Positions 1-13,100 of a DNA stretch of 64,000 nucleotides are shown here, one piece after another. The DNA is from Spirodela intermedia (taxonomy: Eukaryota > Streptophyta > Magnoliopsida > Alismatales > Araceae). The stretch lies in NCBI GenBank assembly GCA_902729315.2, contig LR746266.1, positions 2,490,759 through 2,554,758 of the forward strand. The letters run 5' to 3'. The position numbers were made by a program, and so were the translations under genes. Numbering within the stretch: position 1 is the first letter of the stretch; the number at the start of each line of letters is the position of its first letter. The notes below the pieces were generated by a model. It did no database searches. It had not been told where the DNA came from and saw nothing but the letters and a program-made list of their open reading frames with translations.

Positions 1-1
1 A

Positions 2-91
2 CTAGCAGTTGCCAGTCGGTGGGCTAGGGCAGGAAATCTTCCCTGGTCCAGACCGGACGATCTGAAAATCAAGCCTGTGGCTGAAAGTTGA
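2..91 (+). CDS. Possible C-terminal tail of an unidentified protein, cut by the window edge
   Basis: Reading from base 2, 29 codons run without interruption to a TGA at 89-91. The segment is GC-richer than the following sequence and its composition looks protein-like: Trp, Arg and Pro are present, and the tail ends in KPVAES. AT-rich, stop-dense DNA follows at once, as expected of a 3' flank. There is no start codon or splice site to test, and 29 codons can stay open by chance. I do not recognise the protein family. The preceding sequence would decide whether this is a terminal exon. Confidence 0.25.
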   Translation, partial: LAVASRWARAGNLPWSRPDDLKIKPVAES

Positions 92-3000
92 GATCAGCTT
101 GTCCATACATTTATATTCATCTGGGCCGCACTTGTTTGATGCATATGAAATCATGAGAACGTGTAACTAGCTAATGATGGGAATATATATGAGGGGAAAT
201 TTGTGAGCACATAGAGGACTTATATTCAAATGTAGGGCAAAAATGAGTTTTTAATGGGCGTTTTCCCAGTGTATTAGTGTAAGTGCAATAACTTTTATTA
301 AAGTTTTCCTTTTATTTTACAATTTCAAGGTTAATAGTTTCAAATTTATTTTGAAAATTCCTATAGAATGTTTTTTTTTAATATCAACCTTTTCACCTCA
401 ACAACTATATTATAACAGGAGTTAAGTTTTTACCTTAGATTCGTTAACCATTTGGAAAATAGTACGTCATTTTTGCCCTTATATTTAGGTAAATATATAA
501 TATATTATTTTTTATAAATATTAAATTTTCTTGATAAACATTAATCTTTTATGAGGTGAAACAATCATTGTCAACAAAGTAAAAGTGCTGGTGCTTGCAT
601 TTCATTGTTAGTTAGTGGTGCAACATGCCAATATTGATGATTGAATAAAAGGGAATTCATAGAAGATCTATACTTCATAAATTAAGTAGTCTCAAGTTCA
701 AGGTAGGCTTGGCCTTAAGGACCAACAAATAAATATACCACTTACTCTCACCTGATAATATTAATCTAGTCTCATCTTTAAATCTAAGATGACCTTCAAT
801 TCAATATGAGTATCAGCTCAAACTAACTCATACAATAAGCCCCTAGTTCCTATTTGCCATACAAGAGCATTAATGACATTTGATGCCATGTTAATACCAC
901 TTTTACTTTTCAATTATCTCATCCTAGATGCTCATTATTATTCCTCCAAGTCTTGAAGTACCTTTTATCTTTCCTTTTCCATCCCTCAATCTCATCATTA
1001 ACATTTCATTGGGAAACCCTAATCCAATCTTTAAGTCTTAGGGACTATTGTAAGATAAATCACTTTTTATGAGTTATAATTTTCTTTTATGTTGTTTGAC
1101 TTATTAATAAAGAAGAAAAAAATCTTCAATACACTCAAGACAAGGTGGCCCAGGGTTTTGGTAAATCCATTTTATCTTCATGTAGCTATAGTAATACTTT
1201 TTGGGATTTTTCTCATGAGCAAAATTATTTAAATCTTGTAAAATAATTGTAAGAGATTGTACTTAATTAATTGAACTCATGAAGAGTAGGCTGGCAGGCA
1301 GAAAGGTGACAAAAATGCAGATATTATATAAAAACTTATTTATTTGATACAAATTATTACTAATTTTATTGTTAAGTGAAGCTAGTATATCGATTACTTC
1401 ACTTTGTGACTGATGATCACTAGAACAATTTTGAATCTAAACTCATGTGGTTTATTTTTGTAAGCTAGTTATTATCAAGAATGACAAGATAAGGGCTGAA
1501 ACGTGGGAATTTGTGTTCATAGATGGTCAAAGTTCATAGATGTTGCCCCATGTTGGCTAAGTAACAAGTTGGATGAATTTGTGGCTTTAGTAGAGGTAGG
1601 GGCTGAACACTCTTTAAAAAAAGTATTAAGTATAATTTCATAGTGTCAGCACTTACAAAGGGAATCCAATGAAAATTGCGACATTCAAAATCACTAGCTT
1701 AGAGGTTGAAGTGAGATTATTGAGAGAAGGATACAACAACTATAAAGGAAAATGTTGGGATAATGTAGACATGCAAAGGTTGTAAGGGTGTGTTGCTGGA
1801 AATGGAAGGGATATAACTAATCAGAGAAGGGTTGGATAGCTCATGGTTGGGTTTCATGGATGTAGGCATGCATGATGTTATAAAAGCCTCTTCTTGGAGG
1901 GGTGACTTGTTCATGCGTTTAAAGGGAAAATCATTATACTTTAATCTGTAGGAGAAACCTATCATTTTTCAGAAAAAAATAAAATCATTTTGATAAATTT
2001 TTTCTAAACGTTTGTGTCTAGAAAATAAGGTCATCATATTGCTAGTAGACCTATCTATGACTCTTGTCAAGGATCACAACTTGTTGAAGCTGCCCTAGGT
2101 TGCTGGTTGCTGGGGAGAGCGATTGCCCTTGAGAATCAAGGAGAGAGAAAAGCGGGGGTGAGAAAATAAATTCTTTTTGAGATGTAAATGGATACAAGTA
2201 TCTATAGGTAACCTGAATAGTTGAGTCAGATCTAGGTAGTCAAGCTTCACTTAAGCTAAATTGAATTTGATAAAATGAAAAGAAAAAGAGTAAAAACACA
2301 ATTAATAAAACATAGAGGTATGTGAGAAATATTCATATTTTTCTAGACAACCAATTATGACTTTGCTAAATGCATGGATTCCTTAGTGTGCTGCTGCATT
2401 GTTATGAAGCTCATGTACAATTCACATACATAAAGGCCTGATGTACTACCTATCAATTGAGATGGCCAACACTACTAGCCACCTAGTTTGGTGGTCTCAC
2501 CTCTCTCTATGTAAAAATAATAATCTTAGAATAGCTAATCACGTTCAAGGTTGGTAATTGATATCATGTACCAGCTTGTGCATGTAACCAATAACATTGT
2601 CTTATATAACATGCCCTTCACGCATATTAATAATGTCATTTGCACCATGGTTGGAAAAACAACATATGGACTACCACACAATGACATGTCAAAATCATCC
2701 AAACTACTAACATAGAATATCAAGGTATCTCCCCGAATCATCTCATATTAATTGTTCGTCAAAACCATTAAACAAAGGTCTAACACACTACAGAGTTCTT
2801 TGTACATGTTTGGGGCTAGACACCATTGATTGTTTGTCTCTTCCCGAATCATATCACCATTAATTTTTTATATTTAATCAAAATGGTGGACAAGCTAAAA
2901 GATATGCACCATAAAGTAAAATATAAGTTCTTATAGCAGTGCCATTGATCACAAACTTAACACTTAAGCTTCTCATTGAACATTTTCACTAGATTTTTCT

Positions 3001-4790
3001 GAAAGCTGCCATAGAGTAACTTTATTTAAATACCAAGCATACATTCTTATTATGCTGACTTTTGTAAACACATTAAGTTTATTGAATACACAAAAGGAAA
3101 AAACTCTAACTTATAAATGCTGCTATTTTTATTAGAATACAATGACATGATTTTGGTGTTCACTTAAAATTTGATGAAAACTTGTTGGAAGTTGTGACCT
3201 TGAGAAAGTTCGATCTAGGGTTTTGAATTTCAAATTATGGAAGCCCACTAAGTCCCTCTTCAAAGTAATATTTTACAAAATTAGAAGCTAAAATAATCTC
3301 TACAATTAGCAGTCTGGCAAAAGTAATAAGGATGTAAGGCTCATCCTATAGTGCTTTTGGCCTTGGACTATGAGTAAAGTCTTCAAGCATTCAGCATTGA
3401 GAGAAAAAATATACACTTTATGACCCAAGCTATACTTAGAGTTTGACCTCATGTCTCTCCTTTTTACCTAGATGTGTTGTGGTGTCAACGTGATACTTAG
3501 TTGGCAACCGAAAATCCAAAGTTAAAACTGCTATCTAAATGGTAAATGCTTTTCACCAAGGGCTGACTCATACTTAATCTTGTATGAGAACTCTTTTTTC
3601 TATAAGTCTGGCTTTGAATTTTAGCAACCATCATTTGTTGACATCGATATTTTTTTTGGTTTCCTAATGTAGGTTTTGATAGATTTGCTATGGGTGTGGA
3701 CACTTCTAATAAAAAAATATTACTTGTTTACACAAGTAACACAATTTTGATTACAAGTATCACTTGAACAAGGCTGTTGAGTGCACCAAGTATTTATTGG
3801 GGGCCCATTCGCCCATTGATTGAGTAGAAGATGATGGGGAAACTTTTGTGGTGAAGTCCTCTCTGATCTCCAATCATGCTAAAGTGTAGGAGACTGAAGC
3901 TCTTTCCCCTGCACAATAAAAGTAGTGCCCTTGGGGAGGTTTGGGTTGATGAAGCTATCCATGAAAACATTCTAAAAATCAGTAAATATCCCAATCATCG
4001 GTGTACTAAATAAAAAATCCTGGTTAAAATACATTATGACTGTGCAAACTTTCTTGAAAAAAGACAGTACTATATCCTCAAGATCACTCCTTTGTTTGTT
4101 CATAATATGGCATACTGAAGTGCACAGTAAATGTTATCATTAAGATATTAACACTACCAAATATTACAGATTCCTATCACCACACATTTTAGACGAAGAG
4201 TACATTAGTAAAGAAGTGACTTATTCCCTTGCATAGCATAGGAAAATGGCCACATCACAAGTCCTTGGTGAATGGATTAAGGTGGTAAAATTTGAATGAT
4301 ACAGAACAAGGAGTAAAAAAAGTGTGCCTACATAATGAAAAAGTAAGATTACTAAGTAACCTGCAGCTGAAGTAGTTAAATCTTGCGATGGTTTTTTTGC
4401 ATCTGAACTCAGAAAAGGGCAGCTTCTATAAGCACTCAAAAAGTTGGAAGATGTTGATTGGGTGTGAATGTAACATGCATAATGAACGTATATGGTCAGA
4501 TGTACCAACAGTTGGAGTATGAACCAACACTTGTATGAAAGCAGGGATCAAGATGCAAGAAGATTGTGCTACCATGTTCCTTGTGCGTTCCACAAAATAG
4601 CAACTAAAAACTGCTCCACTTTTAAATTGAAACTAAATGCTATGCCAGCCTTTTTAGGGCATTTAAATTGCAGTGACACCCTTCCAATATTGTAATAGAA
4701 TGAGGAGAAGAAATTACTCCAAAAAGAAAATTGAAATTGAAATCACAAGGTAAAACGGGATCCATGATTGTTTTTCTTTTCTCTCGATTT
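92..4790. other. AT-rich interval with no recognisable gene
   Basis: The short ORFs here (at most 95 codons, for example 4221-4508 and 1717-1965, both minus strand) show no domain, no codon bias and no supporting splice sites. I also found no copy of the repeat families described elsewhere in the window. It may contain transposon remnants too decayed to recognise. Confidence 0.5.
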
Positions 4791-4912
4791 CCTTATTCAG
4801 CAGATACAAAGGGGGAATGAAGAGAAAAGAGAACACGTCTCAGACAAAAGATCGAAGTCAAAGGAAGCAAAACAGCCGACTGAACTTGGCCTAGAGCAGA
4901 AAAAGCAATGAT

Positions 4913-5375
4913 AGGTTTCTTTTCGTTCGATAATATTCGAGCAGACTTCTTGGAGGAAGTGGAAGCCCACATCCACCTCCCCGTAACACACCAAGCAGGC
5001 GTTTTGTGGTGGGATGACTTCAATTCCCTCAAATTCGACGTTGAGGCCATCTGGAAGGTCCCACATGCGTACGGAGAAGATGCAGCAGGCTTGGTCAACT
5101 TTGCCACTCAGTAAGCCTTTACCTTGCCCCCCTTTTTTGCTCTGTTGGGTAAATGCCCCTTACTTTTCTCAACACTCATTTACTTCATTGAAGAAGAGGG
5201 CAGGGAAGTAGAGAAGTGAACACCGTCAAGGGAGCTCGGCTGAGACATTATCTAGGTAAATCAAATGGCATGCCTTGTCTTTTCGGTCCACCGTCAATGT
5301 GTTACGGGGAGGTGGATGTGGGCTTCCACTTCCTCCAAGAAGTCTGCTCGAATATTATCGAACGAAAAGAGACCT
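4913..5375. repeat. 78-bp near-perfect inverted repeat with a 307-bp spacer
   Basis: The left arm, 4913-4990, is the reverse complement of the right arm, 5298-5375. Only one mismatch is seen by eye, near the outer end. The core is the stretch that reads TTCGTTCGATAATATTCG on the left arm. Transcribed together, the arms would form a long hairpin. The arms create mirror-image ORFs on the two strands, so the 65-104-codon ORFs here are not good evidence for genes. Such high arm identity suggests a recent duplication-inversion or gene conversion. Confidence 0.85.
4991..5215 (+). repeat. Segment similar to 36350-36560, with an exon-like end
   Basis: This spacer of the inverted repeat aligns colinearly with the GC-rich segment at 36350-36560. 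In the + strand frame both contain a SLKFD-[VI]-E stretch, then a YGED stretch, then an identical GTAAGC. In each copy that GTAAGC falls after the second base of a codon, like a splice donor used in the same phase. Similarity continues past the donor-like site. The two segments are either fragments of one duplicated gene or two copies of a dispersed repeat. I do not recognise the encoded sequence. Confidence 0.5.
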
Positions 5376-7953
5376 GTTCCTGGGGCCTTACCTGGAAATC
5401 AGCCAGACGGTCTTCTCTAGAGCGCTCGACATGGATGCAAAAGGCCCAATCAGTAGGTCCAACGGCTGCTAGACCGTGCGAAAGGTGTCTCCTCATCTCC
5501 ACTGTTCAATGTACCTTATCGCCATAGTGAACAGAGCAAAGTCGTGAAACAAGGGGTTTTCGGACTGTAATATTTAGTATCATTTTTTGGTAAAGCCTTA
5601 ATTGTCAATTCCCAACAATGCTGCCTGAGGCTTGCGGTGATCTGGTGATAGCATCGTCATTCCAGTAGATGACAATTGGCTGCTGCTTCCTCTCTTGTGT
5701 TCTTGTTTTTGTCTTGGGCTGGACTGGGGATGAAAATAATGGTATATCTTAGTTGATGATTGGAACCACTTCCGTCGTTATTTATCGCAGAATCAAACTT
5801 AGTAGGTACTCGAGCATGGGAGAAGTGTTGTTCTGGGTCTTCGTCATACAACTTTTGTCCGGTACTACTGAGACTTTGAAAAGGGAGTTGCTTATCTTCT
5901 GTAAAATATAGTCAATACCCTTCAAGTGTAAAAGGGTGACACCCAGAACTTTAATGGTTATGGTCCCCTCAATGCGTTGCCATTATAGAGGTACTAATAT
6001 AATAGTGGAACAAGATAGACTATCAATGGTTGATATATAAAATCATTCTTGAACAGGGAGGAATTAGTGTGATGAAGGAAACTACGGGATAGCATGGCAA
6101 TTGACCTTTCATAAGAAGAATTGGATCCATTCGTGCTTAATTAGAATGCGACATCTTTCTCTCCTGTTGCCGTCATGGTCACCCAAGATGTGGTTTCCTA
6201 AATGCAGAAGTTACTTGTTTAGCCTAGGCAGCCCTATAGTCTTAGAGTTGCTGAATTGGGCTTTTTATTCGTCTTCTTTTCTCAACCATTGGATAAGAAC
6301 ATAAAAGATTCACACTCTATATTTTATGATGGTGGGTCAATCTGACCTACTCAACTCTCCACAGACAAAGTTCTAAGATTCTACCAACTTACAACTGAAA
6401 CATGGTGAGTCAATAGTTTTAGTCAGGTTCTACCGAATATATAAACCTCAACAAACCTATGTTATGAATTCTATGAGTTTAATGACTAATTGTTTAACAT
6501 GCAGACAACAAGAAGCCTAAATTTTAGATACTATAGCTCTAGTGACCAGCTTATGAATATATAGTCTCCATGAGCCTATGAACTGAACACTGAGTTTTCA
6601 ACAAACTTGAAATGATCTTACATCTTCAGCCTATAGGTTGAAAATCTTGTACTTGAGGAAGCTTCTGATGTAGGATGGAGTAGATGAACACTTGAACGAA
6701 GCTAGTTTCCTTTCTCTTTTCATGATCAAAGATGACAATTGAAGACTTCAATTCTTTGGGGAAAACACTCTCTCTCAGAGATTTCCTTCTGTTTTTTCTC
6801 AAACCCTAATTTGGGCTGAGACACCCCTTTTGTACTCATCACAATGTGATGTCCAATGGTTGTTGCACTAGCAAGATGACAATCCATTTTGGGTTATGTC
6901 CATGCCATAACCTAAATATTCAATACATTTGTTAATCTTGTAAAATCATAGCAGCTAATTGAGTGTTTGCACAGGCAGATAGACAAATGAGGAACCCAGA
7001 CAGAAAAGATAATGAATCAAAGAAAAGATGAAACTTTACAGAATGCGTCTCAATACGTGCTTAAAGCATTTCCAACTATAATTGCATAAGAGAAAGGAAT
7101 TCATTGACTTCGAACAACAAAAAGGAGGTCAATGAGCTTCTTCTCTGATTTTTTTTGGAATGGAATGCTGCTATAAAATAAAAAACGGAGGCTCTCCCAT
7201 TTGTTGGGCACTTTGTGGCCCTATCAGCTGGCTTGCTACTCAACTGACCTGGCTTCCGATCGTCAATAGGCAACCACCCCTATTCTCACAACAAGCGACC
7301 CCTTTCTCCTTTTATAAAGTTGGCTGTTCTAGCAAGCCCTGCTATTTCAGAGAGTGGAGATTTCAAAGTTTTTGAATTTTGATGCATCATTTGTTGCATT
7401 GTGTGCCTCTTCCAAGAAGCATCCTTATACATGGCTCCAACTTGGATAAAAAGACATTTTATTAATAGATAGAGTATGACTATGGACCATTTTTGCTTGA
7501 GGTGATTTTCATCTTGTTTAATTATTTCATTTAATTTATAGAAACTCACACTTTGATGATAACATTAAATTATCATGTAGAGAGCACAATAGTCCCCTTC
7601 TCATCATTAAAAGAATTAAGATTCTCAAAACCAGCAGAAGTTGGGTTGAACTATGGTCATCCACTGACAAAATCATCATTTCAGTGGAGATTAAGATGAT
7701 GAAAACTCTATCAGGTTGTTGTTGCTACACTTGACATGGATGAAAATCTATCTTCTTCTTGAAGTGTTTAGTGCGCCCAACAAGATCCTCTACCTTACAT
7801 ATGTCATCTGTGATGTGTGGTCTTTTCTTTTGGATTCTTGATCGTGAGATTTACAAGGTTGATGAATGAATATTTGCTGTTGTGCTTATCTAGGTCGTAG
7901 GTGCCACTAATGCACTTGATCTTTTATATACTTGGAGACAAAAGCATAGGGTC
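5376..7953. other. Interval without recognisable genes
   Basis: Mixed AT-rich sequence. A moderately GC-rich stretch around 7160-7375 holds overlapping short ORFs on both strands, none with a recognisable motif or splice structure. No repeat shared with other parts of the window was found. Confidence 0.45.
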
Positions 7954-9830
7954 TAATAAGTCTTCATTATCATGACTTAATAATTAATAAATAATATAGT
8001 TTTAGTCTTAACTCATGATAAATAGATTTATAATTATCTTAATTTGTGAAAGTAGTTTTTAGTTGGTTAATGTGAGTTTTTGGTTAATTATGTGATTTTA
8101 TACGAATTTATATGATTTTTATAATCATGTTTTTGAGATAAATGAAGAAAAAAGAAAAAAAAGAAAAAAAAGAAAAAGGGGGGACCCGCCGGCTAGCCGG
8201 GCCCATAAGCGGGTCGGAAGTACAATCGGAGTGGAGCCGTGAGTAGGTGCTCGAGCGGCTATGGACCGATGGGGGCACATGTGCGTCACTCTTTTTCCAC
8301 GTCATCAACGACCAACCGGCTACAGGGCAAGGAGTGGTCACATGCATGCGAGAAAAGGACTCATTGATTCCCAAATCTCACCTTATCATATATGCATCTC
8401 CACATTTGGCATATAGCCGATGTGGGACTAAATTGATAGTCATACCTTCCCCGGAATATTTTCAAAGATTTTAATACCTAAAATACCCATTCTTTATAAC
8501 AACGAGATACTATGATGATGTCACTATATAAGGGTGTTCGAGAACTTATTCCCTCTCTCTCATGTAGGCAGACTACCGGCACAAGTTCGAATCCTACCAG
8601 ATTCAAAATTCATATTTTTATTTGATTAAATCGTGACTTTCTTGTAGATCACTAGTGAAGGACTAAGTTGTTAGAATCACTTGATCATCGGCAAAAATTT
8701 CATCAATGCAATTTGTAAAGTATTGTTACTATAATTACTAAATAATTTACGATAAAAGAATCACGAATTCATCGAATAACTCATCTCCGATTGATCGACG
8801 AACAAGTCATCATTGGGAAGAAGATGATCCACTAGGAGATGAGTCACCACCTCCTAAGAGTATACCAGATGTGATGAAGCGCCCCACCTCCTCTAGCTCC
8901 TCTTTGTTGGGTGACAACTGTTAGAGAGTCGCAAAGTTGACATTTTTCCACTCCGTGGGGTGACAGCTGCTGGAGATGATTTGACAACCCATTTCACTAA
9001 TCTCTTGACTTCACAAAAAGATTTAGAGATTACCCACATCATCTTTGTCTAAGGAGAGCCTTTGAGGCTGTGGACACTACATGACAATCCTCCTGAACAT
9101 TTAGGATTCTACTACATCATCGACACATTACTACTACGACATTAGAACTCTTTTTTATTTATTTTTAATTAGTTTAATTTTTACTATCATTTTCTAGACT
9201 TCGAAAGTAGATCCAACGAATGCCCAAGTCATCCATGTCTAAGAAGAGCCTTTAATGTTGTGGACATTGTTCGATGACCCTCTTGAACACAAAATTTTAG
9301 TGGTTGCTATCGTGAGGTCAAAACTCTGCCTTTCTTGCTTTTAACTTAATTTTGACTTCATTTAGTGATAATTTGTGTGATTTAAATTTACCAAGTTATT
9401 CTTCATTCAATTATAATCTTCTAGTTTTTACAGATCTTAATTTGATCACTTAAATCATTTGTAATTTCTTACGTAAGAAATGTTGGGTGGAACTCTATTT
9501 CTACTCAATTTGCATTCGTCGAGTGCTATCATCATCTTGACGTCCGCACCCTTATTTCTTTTTTTTGTGAACTTTAAATATATTTCATTTCTATTTATTA
9601 GTATAAAATTTATAAAAATTTATATTCTTTAAAAAAAATTGAAAAATTATCCAATATTATATTACATCTCTATGATCAAATTGAAAATTTTCTACTATTT
9701 TTAAAACTTTTATTGAATTATAATTGATGTATTTGTTTAGAAATACTTCTAAATATCCAAAAATTAGTATTTTCTAGTTTTATAAATTTTAAATTTACCT
9801 GATTTATTATACAATGACTAATTCACGCCA
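7954..9830 (+). mobile_element. LTR of family F1, attached to a primer-binding site and gag remnant
   Basis: This 1.9-kb segment begins TAATAAGTCTTCATTATC (TGATAAG in better copies) and ends near CACGCCA. It is colinear with the solo LTR at 25168-26796, the fragment at 52196-53546, and inverted copies at 10855-11603 and 11604-13100. Shared landmarks are a GGACCCGCCGGC block with following GC-rich sequence (8180-8350) and a TATA box at 8525. A degenerate primer-binding site and a gag-like region follow on the same strand. This is therefore the 5' LTR of a decayed Ty3/gypsy element reading to the right. The start has mutated from TG to TA, so the exact end is inferred from other copies. Confidence 0.75.
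8525..8532 (+). promoter_or_regulatory. TATA box of the F1 LTR
   Basis: TATATAAG lies about 570 bases into the LTR, the usual place for the U3/R promoter of a plant retrotransposon. The copy at 52 kb has TTTATAAG at the matching position (52747-52754). The solo LTR at 25 kb has lost this part. Confidence 0.5.
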
Positions 9831-9835
9831 AATTT

Positions 9836-9855
9836 TGGCACCATTGCTAGAAATG
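9836..9855 (+). other. Degenerate retrotransposon primer-binding site
   Basis: TGGCACCATTGCTAG follows the end of the F1 LTR. It resembles the TGGCGCCGTTGCCGGGG primer-binding site common in plant Ty3/gypsy elements, which pairs with the 3' end of a host tRNA. Several differences show that it is an old copy. Confidence 0.55.
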
Positions 9856-10178
9856 TATTACATAATATTTGGTATTTTTCTATTTTCTTATTAGAGTACA
9901 CAAAAAAAAAAATTAACTCTTGTTTTTATTTTCTTCTTATAGAAAATTAAAAACAAAAAGAGAGAATGAAGAGCAGCAAGGCAAGGATTAGAGCATACTG
10001 AAGGGGGGTAATAGTTAATAAACTTTTCTTTGAATTTACTAATTTTTATGCATGGTAGAAGATCCTTACATCCAAGGCTAGAAAATTCTTTCACTATTTT
10101 GTCCAGAATTAAAATCTAAAAGAAAAATTAATTTTAATAGATCCTAAAGAAAGTAAAGGTCAAACTAATAATAATCAT

Positions 10179-10854
10179 GTGGCCATTAAAAATTATTACA
10201 TCCCTAATTCATATCAACGAACATCCAATATTAGAGTGCCATTAGCACCCACTATTAAATTCAAAATAAATTTAAGAATTTTCCAAATACTCCTTAATTT
10301 TCATGAATTATCTTTAGAGGAATCTCATAAGCATTTAAAACAATTTCATATGGTATATGATCTAGCTAATTTCCCTCAAGTTACATCAGAAATTACTAAG
10401 ATGAAATTATTTCCTCATACACTTACGAAAAACTCAAAATATGAGAAAATATATATGAAATTTTACTCAAAGGTCAAGAGAAACTTTGCATGAGACATGG
10501 AAAAAATTCAAAGATTTACTTAGAAAATATCCTCATCATGCTATACCCAAGTTGCAGCTCTATAAAACTTTTATGATAGATTATTAGAACAACATAGTAA
10601 TATAGTTGATTCTATATGTGGAAGAGCTTTTATGGAGAAAACCCTTGATGAAATTTACACCTTTTATCAGAATTTAAGTGAAAATTCTAGAGATTAAGCC
10701 TCTTTTGAGTTGTATGATAGAGATAAGAAGAGAGAAATTTATGAATTACATCATGATGATTGATGATGACTCTAATTTAAGAAATGAGGTTATTTAGATT
10801 AATCAAGGATTAGAAAAACTTGATTGACTTATTAAAAATATTAGAAAGCCTCCT
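10179..10854 (+). pseudogene. Decayed Ty3/gypsy gag fragment
   Basis: The first 104 codons (10179-10493) carry the pattern of the retrotransposon gag domain: a region ending in EITKMKLFPHTL, matching the usual K-[LM]-[KR]-[LY]-FP-[FH]-[ST]-L signature. In another frame just downstream (10480-10690) come ETWKKFKDLLRKYPHH and then sequence resembling the end of the domain (AFMEKTLDEIYTF). A frameshift near 10480 and several stop codons break the gene. The minus-strand gag at 54-55.7 kb has the same motifs in better condition. The fragment is cut off by the inverted LTR starting at 10855. Protease, polymerase and integrase are absent. Family assignment rests on motif recognition only. Confidence 0.65.
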
Positions 10855-11603
10855 TGACGTGACTTAGTTGTTGTATAGTAAATCACATAAATTTAAATTT
10901 TATAAAACTAAAAAAGATCAATTTTCAGATATTTAAAAGTATTTCTGAACAAATATATCAATTATAATTTAATAAAACTTCCAACAATAGTGATAATTTT
11001 CTAAGTTAATCACATGGATGTAACATAATATTAGGAAATTTCTCAGAATTTTTCTCAAAGAATATGATTTCTTTATGAATTTTATGTTATAAAATGAAAA
11101 TAAAATATATTTAAAATTCACGAAAAAGGAAAATAAGAGTGTAGGCATCAAGATGATGTCAACGCCTAACAAATACTAATCAGGCAAAAATAGAGTTCTA
11201 CTTGGTGATTCTTACATAAGCTATTACATACGATTTAATTGATCAAATTAAGATTTATAAAAGTCAGAAGAATCGTAATTCAATGAAGTATAATTTGGTA
11301 AATTTAAATCACACAAATTATCAATAAATGAAGTGAAAATTAAGTTGAAAGTAGGAAAAATAAAGTTCGTGCATTGCGGCAGCAATACGTTAGTGATATA
11401 TTAAAATTTTGAATATTGGAAAAGATTGTCGTGTAGTGTCTACAGTCTCGAAAGCTTTCTTTGGACAATGATGATGTGGAAAATCTCTAGATCTCTTTGC
11501 GGAGTCTAGAGATCAATGAAATGAGTCGTCGAATCATCTTCGGCGGCTGTCACATAGTGGAGTGGAAAAATAATGACTTTACGGCTTTCTAGCGATTGTC
11601 ATC
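10855..11603 (-). mobile_element. Partial F1 LTR, minus strand, U5-side half
   Basis: Begins TGACGTGACTTAG, the reverse complement of the 3' end of the F1 LTR, and matches the F1 sequence for about 750 bases to the GTGACAGC region, where it stops. The promoter half is missing. A second, more complete F1 copy in the same orientation follows directly, so the two form a head-to-tail partial duplication. Confidence 0.7.
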
Positions 11604-13100
11604 TAACGTGACTTAGTCGTTGTATAGTAAATCACGTAAATTCAAAATTTATAAAACTTGAAAATATGAATTTTTGAATATTTAGAAGTATTTCTGAACA
11701 AATATATCAAGTATAATTCAATAAAACTTCAAAAAATAGCAGTAATTTTTCAAGTCGATCAAAGGAATGTAATATAATATCTGGTAATTATTCAGAATTT
11801 TCTTCAAAGAATACTATTTTCTATGGATTTTATACTACAAAATGAAAAGGAAATATATTTAAAATTCACGAAAAAGGGAAATAAGGGTGCTAACGTCAAG
11901 ATGACGTTAGCTCCCGGTGAATGCGAATCGAGCGGAAATAGAGTTCTGCCTGGCGATTCTTACGTAAGTAATTATAGACGATTTAATTGATCAAATTAAG
12001 ATTTGTAAAAGTCAGAAGAATCATAATTGAATGAAGTATATCTTGGTAAATTTAAATCACTCAAATTATCACTAAATGAAGTAGAAAGTAAGTTGAAAGC
12101 AAGAAAACAGAGTTTCGGCGTCGCAGCAACGATGCGTTGACGATGCACCGGAATCTTGAGCATTTGGGAGGATTGTCATGTAGTATCCACAGCCTCGAAG
12201 GCTCTTCTTAGACAAAGACGACGTGGTCAATCTCTAGATCTCCTTGCGAAGTCTAGAGATCAATGAAATGAGTCATCGAATTGTCTCCAGTGGCTGTCAC
12301 TCGGTAGAGCAGAAAAATGACGACTTTACGGCTCTCTGACAACTATCACCCGATGGAGAAGAGATAGATGAAGGTGGGGTATGTGTCAAGGAGCTTCATC
12401 CTCAGGTCTACGCAGCAAGAGGAGGCTCTTCATCGCATCCAATACGCTCTCAAGAGTTTACTTAAGTTTTTACAATGAAATAATTGTCAAGAAAATGTGA
12501 GAGACTCACTATTTAACTTCATAAAAGTCAAGTGATATTAGTCTCATAATATAAATAAAATAAGTAAAATAATATGTATCAAGACTTAAATGATAAAATA
12601 TTATGAATGTCATAATGAGTTAGTAACACATATTTAATTATATTCTCTACTTATTAATTCATATTTCTATATAAGATATTAATACATAGATGTAACTACT
12701 AATTTATAATTACCAAGTATTCGAACCTTGCTGATCACTCGGCTACATAAGAGAGAGTGGAATATATGCTTGAATAACTTAGCCACTCAAGCCCACCACT
12801 TGCAACTTTGCCTAACTATGCTTCCAACCTACTTATCGGATTTTTCTATCTTTTTTTCTATCTTTTTATTTTCTCATTTTTCTATCTTTTTATTTTATTC
12901 TATTTTCTTTAATTATTGAAAAATATGATTATAAAAATTATATAAATTCACATAAAATCACATAATTAGTCAAAATTTCACATTAATTAATTAAAAATCA
13001 TTTTTCACAATTTAACACAAACATAAATCTATTTATTGTGAGTTAAGGCTAAAACCATATTATTTATTAATTATTAACTCATGATAATGAAGACTTATCA
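11604..13100 (-). mobile_element. F1 LTR, minus strand
   Basis: Reads from CTTATCA at 13094-13100 (reverse complement of the F1 start TGATAAG) to TAACGTGACTTAG at 11604, the mutated 3' end. The segment 13035-13100 is a clear reverse complement of 25168-25250, and 11880-12480 of 26040-26520. The middle (about 12490-12900) is diverged. No matching 5-bp target duplication is visible around this copy or around the 10855-13100 block. Confidence 0.65.

Noticed and set aside
3497-3994. Minus-strand ORFs possibly from a LINE or other retroelement
   Set aside because: No reverse-transcriptase or endonuclease motif could be found in any frame.
4793-5527. Overlapping ORFs of 65-104 codons on both strands
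   Set aside because: They are generated by the inverted repeat and its spacer. The same peptide appears from both arms and no full gene structure is visible.
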